Shown piece by piece: positions 1-6,826 of a stretch of DNA of 64,000 bases. The stretch's first letter is position 1; the number at the start of each line of letters is the position of its first letter. The notes beneath the pieces are model-generated. The model worked only from the letters and a program-made list of their open reading frames with translations, made no database searches and had not been told where the DNA came from. The position numbers were made by a program, and so were the translations under genes. Source of the DNA: CAZMVY01 sp964617875 (GTDB taxonomy: Bacteria > Planctomycetota > Phycisphaerae > UBA1845 > PWPN01); the NCBI GenBank assembly GCA_964617875.1, contig CAZUAI010000017.1, positions 1 to 64,000 of the forward strand. Reading direction: 5' to 3'.

Positions 1-378
1 GATGCCATCGAATCTCCTAAGAATGCTGAACAAATCGACGATTCTACGGGCCGCGTGCCTCGCGGCACACTTCCCGCACCAGCCGCGCCCCGATTCCTCC
101 AGAAGCTCATCATGGAGCCGTCGGCTTGCCGCTCGCCCTTCCGTTTGGTCAATCTTGCCGATGAACAAACCGGCGAAACTCAGCCAGAACGCTGCCGGCA
201 ATTCGCACGCTCCAGCGTCGTGCGGCCCGCCGCTGTACTGGTCGTGGAGCGCCGCCAAGATGGCCTGTGCGGGAGCGTCCTCACGGGGCACCGTCACTCC
301 CTGAATGAGAGCCACGGCCACACGCTCGCCCGCGGCGGCCCAAACCTCAACCTCAAGGGTGTTCTGTTCGTCGGCCAT
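1..378 (-). CDS. Hypothetical protein of the left element, C-terminus beyond window
   Basis: An open frame of 126 codons with no stop before the left edge, so the gene is partial. The start is the ATG at 378-376, preceded by a good AGGAGA ribosome site and only 8 bases past the stop of the winged-helix gene, so it belongs to the same operon. The protein begins MADEQNTLEVEVWAAAGERV and later has the cysteine pair WCGKC. I do not recognise the family. The spacing, ribosome site and shared strand support a real gene. Confidence 0.55.
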   Translation of the reverse strand, partial: MADEQNTLEVEVWAAAGERVAVALIQGVTVPREDAPAQAILAALHDQYSGGPHDAGACELPAAFWLSFAGLFIGKIDQTEGRAASRRLHDELLEESGRGWCGKCAARHAARRIVDLFSILRRFDGI

Positions 379-386
379 CACTTCTC

Positions 387-893
387 CTATCGGCGGCGTC
401 GTTGACGCCGCGCGCCCCGTGCCGCTGACTTTTCGCTGACGTTTTCGGCCGCCCGGTTTCGCCAGAATGCCCGCAGCCGATACCGCCCCGGTACGCTGCC
501 GTCGATGGCCCCCGCCAAGTCGGCGAAGCCGGCCCGACGAAGCAGCAAACGGAGCCGTGACACAACTTTCTGAATCGCTCGCCTATCAACCCGGCCGTTG
601 CACGCCGCCGGCCACGCATTCGCGGCGATCGTCTCGCACGACATCCACCGGCCCGGCGAACGCGAGAGCGTTTCGAGCACTTCGAGCGGTAGCCCGGTGC
701 CAATCTCGCCCGCTCTGCCGGCGAACACGACGGACAGCGTGCCGCGGTCCACCCGCGGGGCGTCGGGGTCGTGGGGCACGACGGGGGCCGCCTCGCCGGC
801 AAGGGCCGCTGTCACTCTGGCGCGGTAGACGTTGGCCGCTTCCTCGATCGCGCGGCGGTAGTCCTTCTCGGCTTCGTCCAGGGCGTCATTCAT
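387..893 (-). CDS. Winged-helix DNA-binding protein, 168 aa
   Basis: Residues about 65-140 look like a winged helix of the response-regulator C-terminal type: a helix with SPGRWMSCETIAANAW, a recognition-helix region with VDRRAIQKVVSRLRLLLRRAG, and a final wing ending GRYRL. The N-terminal 50 residues form a charged helix and the tail is rich in arginine. The start chosen is the ATG at 893-891, which overlaps the stop of the upstream Nu1-like gene (ATGAATGA), indicating translational coupling. The likely role is DNA binding within the element, either regulatory or in DNA packaging. The target is unknown. Confidence 0.6.
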   Translation of the reverse strand: MNDALDEAEKDYRRAIEEAANVYRARVTAALAGEAAPVVPHDPDAPRVDRGTLSVVFAGRAGEIGTGLPLEVLETLSRSPGRWMSCETIAANAWPAACNGRVDRRAIQKVVSRLRLLLRRAGFADLAGAIDGSVPGRYRLRAFWRNRAAENVSEKSAARGARRQRRRR

Positions 894-1362
894 GGTCGTT
901 GCCATCGGTCTTGAAAGTCTCCCGGCGGAGTTCATCGGCCCACTCGGTCAGGATCGCCTTGCACTCCGCGGGGGTCTTCCCGGCCACTTCGACGGCGAGC
1001 GCCGAAACAGTGTTGAGCGCCCCCGAGAAGGCCGCGGCAAGCCGGGCGATGTCTTCCTCGTATCGTCGCCGGTCCACGACTTCTTCGCGCTCGCGGGCGA
1101 GGGCGAGGGCCTCCCGCTCAGCTTCCGCCCTCAGTTTCTCTTTCCGCCAGTGGCCCAACGTGTCCACGTCGCCGGCCCCGGCGTCGCGCCCGGCCGCTCG
1201 CTTTTCCACGAAGGCAACCAGCCGCCGGCCGTCGTAACTGCCATCGCTCGACCGCGGAATGTCCCGGCGCAGCCGCAACGCCCGCGGGGTGATTCCGAGC
1301 AGGGCGGCGGCCCCCCGCTGCGTCAGGTGCGTTACGTCGTCAACCGGCTTGCGCTTGGCCAT
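886..1362 (-). CDS. Nu1-like terminase small subunit candidate
   Basis: 158 residues. The N-terminal 45 form an HTH of the MerR/Nu1 kind (LTQRGAAALLGITPRALRLRRD, then a YDGRRLVAFVE segment). A long charged helix with WRKEKLRAEAEREALALARE follows, then an alanine-rich C-terminal helical bundle. This layout matches phage DNA-packaging protein Nu1 and related small terminase subunits, which bind cos/pac DNA and recruit the large ATPase. No large terminase is visible, so it would have to lie left of the window. The start is the ATG at 1362, with a GTG two codons upstream as an alternative. A generic phage HTH protein is the other possibility. Confidence 0.5.
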   Translation of the reverse strand: MAKRKPVDDVTHLTQRGAAALLGITPRALRLRRDIPRSSDGSYDGRRLVAFVEKRAAGRDAGAGDVDTLGHWRKEKLRAEAEREALALAREREEVVDRRRYEEDIARLAAAFSGALNTVSALAVEVAGKTPAECKAILTEWADELRRETFKTDGNDHE

Positions 1363-1476
1363 TGTCACCGCCGCCTATCCAAGAGGAAGGAAGGAAGGCG
1401 TTTTGCGAACCGTGCGCGCGAAAAAACGTCGCAATAGCTTGGCGTACACGCCCGGTCCCCCCGTCGGGAAGAACCT

Positions 1477-1498
1477 AGACCCCCCCCGGGGGGGGTCT
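1477..1498. repeat. Perfect GC palindrome, C8G8 core
   Basis: A 22-bp perfect inverted repeat made of AGA, eight C, eight G and TCT. It lies in the roughly 215-bp non-coding gap between the Nu1-like gene and the small ORF upstream of it. There is no T tract on either side, so a normal terminator is unlikely. Its place next to a terminase-like gene makes a packaging or nuclease recognition site conceivable, but that is inference. Confidence 0.6.
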
Positions 1499-1577
1499 GG
1501 CGGCCTCAAGGGGCCGCAGCCGCGGCCCGTGGGCCTCGGGTCGCCCTCGTCCGCCCGGCTCGCCGTGGTCTCCGCCG

Positions 1578-1844
1578 TCATGGCCTCCACCTCGCCGGTG
1601 TGCCGCGCCAGTTGTGGGCGTGGGCGACGTGGCGCAACCGGGCAATCAGGCGGCCGGCTTCCACCGCCGTCAGTCCGCGGACACCGCACGCCCGGCCGGC
1701 GGTCCGCCCGGCCTCCCGGTCAAGCCGCTCCGGGGTCCATCGCTCGCGGTCGGCAAGGATGAGAACCAACCGCAATTGTGCCGGCGTGATTCTCGGGGGT
1801 CGCCCCGCCGCTCCCCTTGCCCGGTTCTTGTCCTCAACGGTCAT
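1578..1844 (-). CDS. Small protein of the left element, about 88 aa
   Basis: The conserved-looking core is ITPAQLRLVLILADRERW followed by a C-terminal LTAVEAGRLIARLR segment. That pattern occurs at the end of phage and mobile-element proteins such as GemA-like or recombination-associated factors (LTxxEAxxLI). Start choice is uncertain: the ATG at 1844 is used here, and a GTG at 1877 would add 11 residues. The gene lies between the TubC-like gene and the palindrome on the element's strand. Function unknown. Confidence 0.45.
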   Translation of the reverse strand: MTVEDKNRARGAAGRPPRITPAQLRLVLILADRERWTPERLDREAGRTAGRACGVRGLTAVEAGRLIARLRHVAHAHNWRGTPARWRP

Positions 1845-2017
1845 TCGTTCACCATCACTTGTCTTGCAGTTTTCCACTGCCGCTGTCGAAACAATGGGAT
1901 TTCAAATCCGCTTGTTCGCCACCTCGGCCGCACCGCGAAAACGGCCCGCTTTCCTTGGGAAGCCCGCCAATTCTGTTTGCGGCGGCGCGCATCTTCGGTG
2001 CCTCTTCGGTGCCTATT

Positions 2018-2470
2018 TCAAACGGGGGCGCAAGCCCATTTTCGCCCCCGTTCCCGGCCGTACAGGGCGAGCACCGCCCTATCCGCGGCGTCCGGTCGGC
2101 GCTGCCGCCAGCCCCACCCGGCCGCCGTCGTGTACGTCAACTCGGTGAGGTATCCGGGGCGATCCGCCGGCGGCGGGGGCGGGGCCGCAACCGCGGCGTC
2201 GCTGTCGGGCGTATCCACTGTGCCAGTGGCGACAGTACCAAAACCCCTTGCCTCGCCATCGTCACCCGGGGTTTTGTCGCCGTCGCCAGTGTCGCCAAGC
2301 TCAAACCGTGCCGCCACGATTGCCAGCAGTTCGCCTTTGTGGGCCTTGACCCGTTCGGCCAGGGCGGGCGTCATCGCTCCCGCCGGCCGGAACAACAGCC
2401 GATCGCCGGCGGCCCGTAGCTCGATGCCGGCCGCTCGCAGTTCGTCCAGCAGGGCCGCCGCCGGGGTCAT
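2018..2470 (-). CDS. TubC-docking-like small protein
   Basis: 150 residues. The first 50 (LLDELRAAGIELRAAGDRLLFRPAGAMTP, then LAERVKAHKGELLAIV) match the TubC N-terminal docking fold often found in short proteins encoded beside mobile-element primases. A Pro/Asp-rich linker follows, then a C-terminal 50 residues with tryptophans (GWGWRQRRPD). The start ATG overlaps the primase stop by 4 bp, so the two are translationally coupled and probably work together in element replication. The exact role is not known. Confidence 0.6.
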   Translation of the reverse strand: MTPAAALLDELRAAGIELRAAGDRLLFRPAGAMTPALAERVKAHKGELLAIVAARFELGDTGDGDKTPGDDGEARGFGTVATGTVDTPDSDAAVAAPPPPPADRPGYLTELTYTTAAGWGWRQRRPDAADRAVLALYGRERGRKWACAPV

Positions 2471-5115
2471 AGCTCACCCCACTCGCCGGCGTCGGCCTCA
2501 TCATCGCCCCCGGTGTCAGACGGTCCGACACTACTGACACTGACAGAACCCCGGTTTTCGGGGGCGTCGCCGGGGGTAGTGTCGGTGTCAGTTGCGTCAG
2601 ACGGCACAAAGCCCACCGCGGGTTGTCCGCCCCGCGGCCCCGTCGCCGTTGCTTCGGCAGAGTCGTGCCCCACGTCGGGCGGCGGCTCGACGCCACCCCC
2701 GGTGTCAGACGGTCTGACACTACTGACACTGACAGAACCCCGGTTTTCGGGACCGCCGCCGGGGGTAGTGTGAGTGTCAGTTCCGTCAGACAGCACGAAG
2801 CGCTTGGTAGGTTGTCCTCCCCGCGGTCCCGGGGCGACGTGTTCCCAGCAGCCCGCACCAGCCTTTACCAGCGCCTCAAGCTCGCTCTCCGCGTCGGCGG
2901 CCGTCCGGTGCGATCGTGCCCGCTGCCACTCTCGGACGCTGACGGAACCCCCCTTGCGGACGATCAGGCCGACGAACCCCCGCCGCTCCCGGGCCTCATC
3001 GCTCTCCCCTAACATCCCGTACAGCCTGCGGGCCTCGCCCTTGAACCACTCCGTAACGGCGATCGCCCGACGCATGGTGTCCAGGCCGATTGCCGACACG
3101 CCCCCGCCGCCGGCTGCCACGTCCGCGCACGTGAAGACCAGGGCCAGCCGGACGCAGGCCCCCTTCAGCTTCCCGAAGTGGGCCGCTAGGTGATCGTCAG
3201 CTAGCTCGGCGGTTTCCCTCACGTGCCGATCGTGCCATTCGGCCCAGGCGGGTTCCGCGTCCGAACCGATCGGAACGAACCGCGGCCGGACGTTCCCGTG
3301 CTCGTCCGTGCTCGCCGTCAGTTCCAGCAGCCGCCCGCATAAGTCGCACCAGCCGACCGCCACGTGATCGGGAAGCCCTTCCTTCGTCCACAGCGCCGGC
3401 CGCTCAGGCGGGCAGGTCATGAGCACCCGGGCCAGCAGCCCCGATTCTCGCTCAGCAGTTCCGAAGACCCTCGCGAGCGTACCCGGTTGGATCGAACCCA
3501 GCACCGACACGGCGGCCCGCTCGACGAACACCGACGCACCATCGGTTTTGCGGTCGATGCTCAACGGGGCCGCGTCGTACATGCTGAGCCAAGCCGGCTG
3601 GTCGCTGCCCCGCCCGCCGGCTGCGTAGCGGTCAAAGCCCCCGACCCATGCCGCCAACTCATCGCGGACCAGCAGCAGCCCAAGAGGATTGTCACCGAGC
3701 AGAGCGCCCAGTTTTTCCGTCGTGGTATCGGAAACCAGCACGCGCCGTTCCGGTGGAATGACCGGGGGCACGGGCGGGTCGGTCGGCGGTCCATTCCGCT
3801 GCGATTGTCTCCATTGTGCGAGCCGGACCGCATGGTGCTCCTTCTGGCGGGCGTAGTCGGCGAGGGCCTCCGCGTGGGCCGCCCTTTCGGTCTTGAACAG
3901 TTCGACCAAGGCGCGCGTCACCAACTTCAAAACGGGGCTCTTGACCGCGACGCCAGACCTACCGACCAACGCACCCCACAACACCGCCGGTTCGATCCAG
4001 CCGCCGCGGACCAGGGCCGCGACGCGGTTTCCGATACACCCGGAGGTCGTGACCAAAACCGCCAGGGCCGCGTAGGCCGGTTCGGTTCCGGTCGCCCGCG
4101 CCACGGCATCAACAAACGTCCGCAGGGCCGACGGAAGCTCGCGGGTTGGGAAAGGCTTGTATGGTGCCACCGCGGCCCGCGGCCGCTCCGGTTTCTCGGG
4201 CTCGAGTTCGGCCGCGGCCGCCAGGGCCTCGACTTCGGCGCGGATCGCCGCATCATCCCGCCCCGCCGCCCGGCGGGCCGCCGCGTAGTCCACGAAGTCG
4301 CCGCCCCGCGAAAGGCCCGGCAGTTCGACAACGCGAACCGTCGCCGGCGGATTCAAGTCGGCCAGCAGCCGCACCACGTCGGCCGCGTACTTCTCGCCGG
4401 CGGGGTCGGCGTCGGGAAGGATCGTCGCTCTGCGGCCGGCGAGCGGTTCCCAATCGGCCTTGCTCGCGCTCTGCGAACCGTGGGGCGAGGTCGTGGCCAG
4501 CAGCCCAACCGCTCGGGCCGCGTCCGCGGCCTTCTCGCCTTCGCAGACGAAAACGGGCTCGGCCGCCCGGGCCAGCAGTTCCGGCAGGCAGTACAACGGC
4601 CGCGGTTCGCGCATGCCCCCCAGCGTCCAGCCGGTGCCGTTGCGGCTCGCGGGGCGGATGTCCTTGCCGTCGGGCCGATCCCAACGCACGACAACGCCCA
4701 CGGGCTCGCCGTCGCCGGCGTGATAGGTCCACAGGGCGGCCCGCGGACCGTGCCGCCGCTCCAGTTCCGCCACCGCGGCGGCCGCCGTCGGATACGTCTT
4801 CGCGGGCGTCGGCACTGCCGACGCTGACACAATTGCCGGTTTCGGGCGGTTTCTGCGAATTGTGTCAACGGCAACACTGTCAGCGGGCATGAGGTCGCCC
4901 ATCGTCAAGCCGATTGCCGAAACAACCGCCTCGACCGGGCAGCCGCCGAAGCACCGGAGCAGCGCCCGGCCGCCGTCACCTTCGGCGATGGACAAACTCG
5001 GCCTCTTGTCGCGATGTGCCGGGCAAACCGACGCCCAGTGTTGGCCGGTGCGGGCCGGGGGCCGACCGTTCTTTTTTTCGAGCGCCGCGAGCACACGCCG
5101 CGTGGCATCGTTCAT
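2467..5115 (-). CDS. Primase/helicase-like replication protein (CHC2-like, Toprim, DUF3987-type)
   Basis: 882 residues from the ATG at 5115, which has an AAGGGGG ribosome site. Residues about 20-65 carry a zinc-finger-like pattern (CPAHRDKRPSLSI, then CFGGC) as in CHC2 primases. Residues about 190-260 form a Toprim-like region (VFVCEGEKAADAA, later ILPDADPAGEKYA). From about 330 to 700 is a DUF3987-type region with a P-loop-like GRSGVAVKSP and LLLVRDELAAW. The protein would prime replication of the element. The C-terminal 120 residues are low-complexity and contain a tandem duplication, listed separately. The stop overlaps the TubC-like gene start and the start overlaps the 88-residue gene stop, so three genes are coupled. 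Confidence 0.8.
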   Translation of the reverse strand: MNDATRRVLAALEKKNGRPPARTGQHWASVCPAHRDKRPSLSIAEGDGGRALLRCFGGCPVEAVVSAIGLTMGDLMPADSVAVDTIRRNRPKPAIVSASAVPTPAKTYPTAAAAVAELERRHGPRAALWTYHAGDGEPVGVVVRWDRPDGKDIRPASRNGTGWTLGGMREPRPLYCLPELLARAAEPVFVCEGEKAADAARAVGLLATTSPHGSQSASKADWEPLAGRRATILPDADPAGEKYAADVVRLLADLNPPATVRVVELPGLSRGGDFVDYAAARRAAGRDDAAIRAEVEALAAAAELEPEKPERPRAAVAPYKPFPTRELPSALRTFVDAVARATGTEPAYAALAVLVTTSGCIGNRVAALVRGGWIEPAVLWGALVGRSGVAVKSPVLKLVTRALVELFKTERAAHAEALADYARQKEHHAVRLAQWRQSQRNGPPTDPPVPPVIPPERRVLVSDTTTEKLGALLGDNPLGLLLVRDELAAWVGGFDRYAAGGRGSDQPAWLSMYDAAPLSIDRKTDGASVFVERAAVSVLGSIQPGTLARVFGTAERESGLLARVLMTCPPERPALWTKEGLPDHVAVGWCDLCGRLLELTASTDEHGNVRPRFVPIGSDAEPAWAEWHDRHVRETAELADDHLAAHFGKLKGACVRLALVFTCADVAAGGGGVSAIGLDTMRRAIAVTEWFKGEARRLYGMLGESDEARERRGFVGLIVRKGGSVSVREWQRARSHRTAADAESELEALVKAGAGCWEHVAPGPRGGQPTKRFVLSDGTDTHTTPGGGPENRGSVSVSSVRPSDTGGGVEPPPDVGHDSAEATATGPRGGQPAVGFVPSDATDTDTTPGDAPENRGSVSVSSVGPSDTGGDDEADAGEWGEL
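2470..2829 (-). repeat. 189-bp in-frame tandem duplication in the primase C-terminus
   Basis: Two copies of a 63-codon unit lie head to tail, at 2641-2829 and 2470-2640 (the second is shortened to 57 codons by the stop). Both encode GPRGGQP, then a short variable stretch, then PENRGSVSVSSV and PSDTGG. The DNA offset is 189 bp, an exact multiple of three, and the best-conserved blocks start at 2512 and 2701. Confidence 0.85.
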
Positions 5116-5378
5116 GGCCGCCCCCTTCGCAAACGCCTGCCGTCCGAGTCCAAACACTGACGGCACCCGGCGAGGCGCGCCAGGTCGGCGAGCCCGCGGG
5201 TCGGGTCGTGAAATGACGAACGGGGGTCCAATTCACGGTACGCACGATCCTTCATCGCGGTCAACGCGGCTGTCGCAACCGGCGTTCGCAACGGGCAAAA
5301 CGCCGGCAACTTGCGGGGCAAGGACACGCCCACAAGTCGGCATCGCGGGCGGCGCTCGCGGTCGTGCCGTGTCATCAT
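5112..5378 (-). CDS. Hypothetical 88-aa protein coupled on both sides
   Basis: Starts with two ATGs inside the stop of the upstream HTH gene (ATGATGA) and ends in a TGA that overlaps the ATG of the primase (ATGA). This double coupling is the main evidence that it is translated. The protein is basic, with CRLVGVSLPRK near the start and a C-terminal LADLARLAGCRQCLDSDGRR segment. I do not recognise it. Confidence 0.55.
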   Translation of the reverse strand: MMTRHDRERRPRCRLVGVSLPRKLPAFCPLRTPVATAALTAMKDRAYRELDPRSSFHDPTRGLADLARLAGCRQCLDSDGRRLRRGRP

Positions 5379-5671
5379 TCGTCGCCCCCTTCGCTTCGCC
5401 GCATCGCCCACGCCGTCAACGCCGCGACCGAATACAACCGGCACGTGCCGACCTTGAACGACGGCACCTCGCCGGTGTTGGTCAAGAGCCACAAGGTTCG
5501 CAGGGACAAGCCGAGCGCCGCCGCGGCCTCGCGCGGCCGCAGACAGATCGCCGGCGTCGCCGGGGCGATCGCGGTTGACGCGCGGGCGGCACCCGCGGTA
5601 TGATGCGGGTCCACCGATTTGACTTCGCCCCCGCCGCGAGCAACGGCGAGGGCTTTTTTACGCGCCGTCAT
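5375..5671 (-). CDS. Excisionase/AlpA-type HTH protein (third in series)
   Basis: 98 residues. The C-terminal 55 are a MerR-like HTH_17 domain: LRPREAAAALGLSLRTLWLL, then TGEVPSFKVGTCRLYSVAALTAW. This is the usual fold of small excisionases and AlpA-type activators. The start ATG overlaps the previous gene's stop (ATGA), and the stop overlaps the next gene's start. It is likely a DNA-binding regulator or recombination directionality factor of the element. Confidence 0.75.
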   Translation of the reverse strand: MTARKKALAVARGGGEVKSVDPHHTAGAARASTAIAPATPAICLRPREAAAALGLSLRTLWLLTNTGEVPSFKVGTCRLYSVAALTAWAMRRSEGGDE

Positions 5672-5901
5672 TCGTCGCCCCCCGTTTCTGTCGATTGCTC
5701 CGATGTCGCGAACCGCCGTTCCGCGTTCCGCGCGATCGCCCGTTGGATCGCCGCCGCCCCGCGGGCGTCGAACAAAAATGTATTGCCGACCCTCGCGGCC
5801 GGCCGGATTCGGCCGGCGCGAATCACGTACTCGACAACGTGCCTCCCCACGTTGAACTTCTGTGCAAGCTCCGTCACCGTCTCGCCCTGAACCGCGCTCA
5901 T
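5668..5901 (-). CDS. Small HTH protein (second in series)
   Basis: 77 residues from the ATG at 5901, chosen for its AAAGGAAGG ribosome site and for the ATGA overlap with the stop of the upstream gene. The sequence VTELAQKFNVGRHVVEYVIRAG followed by RIRPAARVGNTFLFD is a compact HTH with a short wing, as in MerR-like or excisionase-like proteins. It lies between two further HTH genes, forming a run of three different small DNA-binding proteins. Confidence 0.7.
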   Translation of the reverse strand: MSAVQGETVTELAQKFNVGRHVVEYVIRAGRIRPAARVGNTFLFDARGAAAIQRAIARNAERRFATSEQSTETGGDE

Positions 5902-6176
5902 TCGATACCTTCCTTTCGTGATTTCTGGGAGCGTGCGCAGCCGCCCGGCGGCGCGCCCTCCGCGAGCCACTGTTTCACAGCCGCCACCGGAAAGAATTGC
6001 ACCTTGCCGATCTTCACCGGCTTGGGCAGCACGCCTTCCGCCAACCGCGCGCGTATCCACCGCTCGGACGTGCCCAACGACTTCGCAAGTTCGCCGATCC
6101 GTAGGGCGAGCCGTGGCGGCGCTTCTCGGCGTTCGCCTTCGGCTCGCGCGGGGTCAATTTGTGCATCATGCTTCAT
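5898..6176 (-). CDS. AlpA-like HTH regulator (first gene of the element operon)
   Basis: 92 residues from the ATG at 6176; an in-frame start 11 codons upstream is possible. The core LRIGELAKSLGTSERWIRAR, then EGVLPKPVKIGKVQFFPVAAVKQWL is a typical AlpA/HTH_17 domain. It is the promoter-proximal gene of the left operon and its stop overlaps the next start, so it probably controls the element's early genes or excision. No convincing promoter could be assigned in the 6180-6250 stretch. Confidence 0.7.
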   Translation of the reverse strand: MKHDAQIDPARAEGERREAPPRLALRIGELAKSLGTSERWIRARLAEGVLPKPVKIGKVQFFPVAAVKQWLAEGAPPGGCARSQKSRKEGIE

Positions 6177-6610
6177 CCCTGTTTCTGCGGTGCAAGTCGC
6201 GTTGCGCATACAGTAAATCGCACCTCGTACGCACGCGCTCTTAGGGTCGCAACCCGTCTGCCTCGCAAGTAAACTGAGGGCAAACGTAGAAGCCGCGGCC
6301 CCCGAAATATCTCAAAAAAGCCACGCCGCCGCCGGCAAAAGACCCGCGTGCAGCGCGCTCTTCGTCACAAAACGGGCCGCACATCCCCCCTTGCCCGGCC
6401 CGCCCGGTTGCTCCCGACGTGATGGCCCACCCCCCGAAACTCACGGCAAAGCCGACACAGCCGCTCTTTTGCAAGGCCGATTGCAAGGCCGTTTTTTCTG
6501 CCGAAGGGGGTATTTTCGGTGCATGGATTTGCAGACTTGCGCCGTCGGCAAGGCCGACCGGCCGACAACGACCGATCCCAGAATCATCGCGTTTTCCGCC
6601 GTATTTGCGC
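6177..6610. other. Intergenic region between the element and tRNA-Glu
   Basis: About 430 bp with no supported gene. It holds two tandem TTGCAAGGCCG motifs near 6470-6495 and, at 6520-6534, one copy of a 15-bp sequence (TGCATGGATTTGCAG) that recurs at 6627-6641 inside the loop of the tRNA-Glu terminator. Short frames that reach into the tRNA are artefacts of translating tRNA sequence. Confidence 0.5.
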
Positions 6611-6649
6611 AAAAAAGAACCGGCCTTGCATGGATTTGCAGGGCCGGTT
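6611..6649 (-). terminator. Rho-independent terminator of tRNA-Glu
   Basis: On the minus strand, 8 bases past the tRNA 3' end: stem AACCGGCC/GGCCGGTT with a 16-nt loop, followed by six T. The loop contains one copy of the 15-bp direct repeat. Confidence 0.75.
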
Positions 6650-6656
6650 TCTCGAC

Positions 6657-6729
6657 TACCCCCAAGGGGATTCGAACCCCTGTCTCCAGGATGAGAACCT
6701 GATATCCTAGGCCACTAGACGATGGGGGC
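6657..6729 (-). tRNA. tRNA-Glu (anticodon CTC)
   Basis: 73 nt. The minus strand reads GCCCCCATCGTCTAGTGGCC at the 5' end, anticodon loop TTCTCAT (anticodon CTC), and T arm GGGGTTCGAATCCCC. The acceptor stem closes with a G-T wobble at 1-72. The discriminator is A and CCA is not encoded. Confidence 0.95.
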
Positions 6730-6826
6730 CTCGCTTACACCTTCCTACCTAAGGTAGCGGAACCACGAACGGTCGTCAAGCCAGCGACTGCCGCTGCCCG
6801 GCACCGCCAGAGCCAAGCCCTGCCCG

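Larger units (their letters stand above)
1..6250 (-). mobile_element. Prophage or phage-satellite-like element, left part outside the window
   Basis: Ten tightly packed minus-strand genes run from about 6.2 kb to the left edge, most joined by ATGA or similar stop/start overlaps. They include an AlpA/excisionase-type HTH, two more small DNA-binding proteins, a Toprim/DUF3987-type primase, a Nu1-like terminase small subunit candidate and a winged-helix protein. That gene order resembles the early side of a prophage or a phage satellite. No integrase, capsid or portal gene is visible, so the other end must lie left of position 1. The right boundary is placed only roughly, between the first HTH gene and the tRNA-Glu terminator. 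Confidence 0.6.

Noticed and set aside
1375..1689. 104-codon minus-strand frame spanning the C8G8 palindrome
   Set aside because: It consists largely of Pro/Arg/Gly codons created by the palindrome and overlaps a better candidate gene. There is no good ribosome site.
6391..6702. Short frames running into the tRNA-Glu gene
   Set aside because: Their ends translate tRNA sequence (endings such as RGFEPLSPG), a common artefact. They overlap the tRNA and its terminator.
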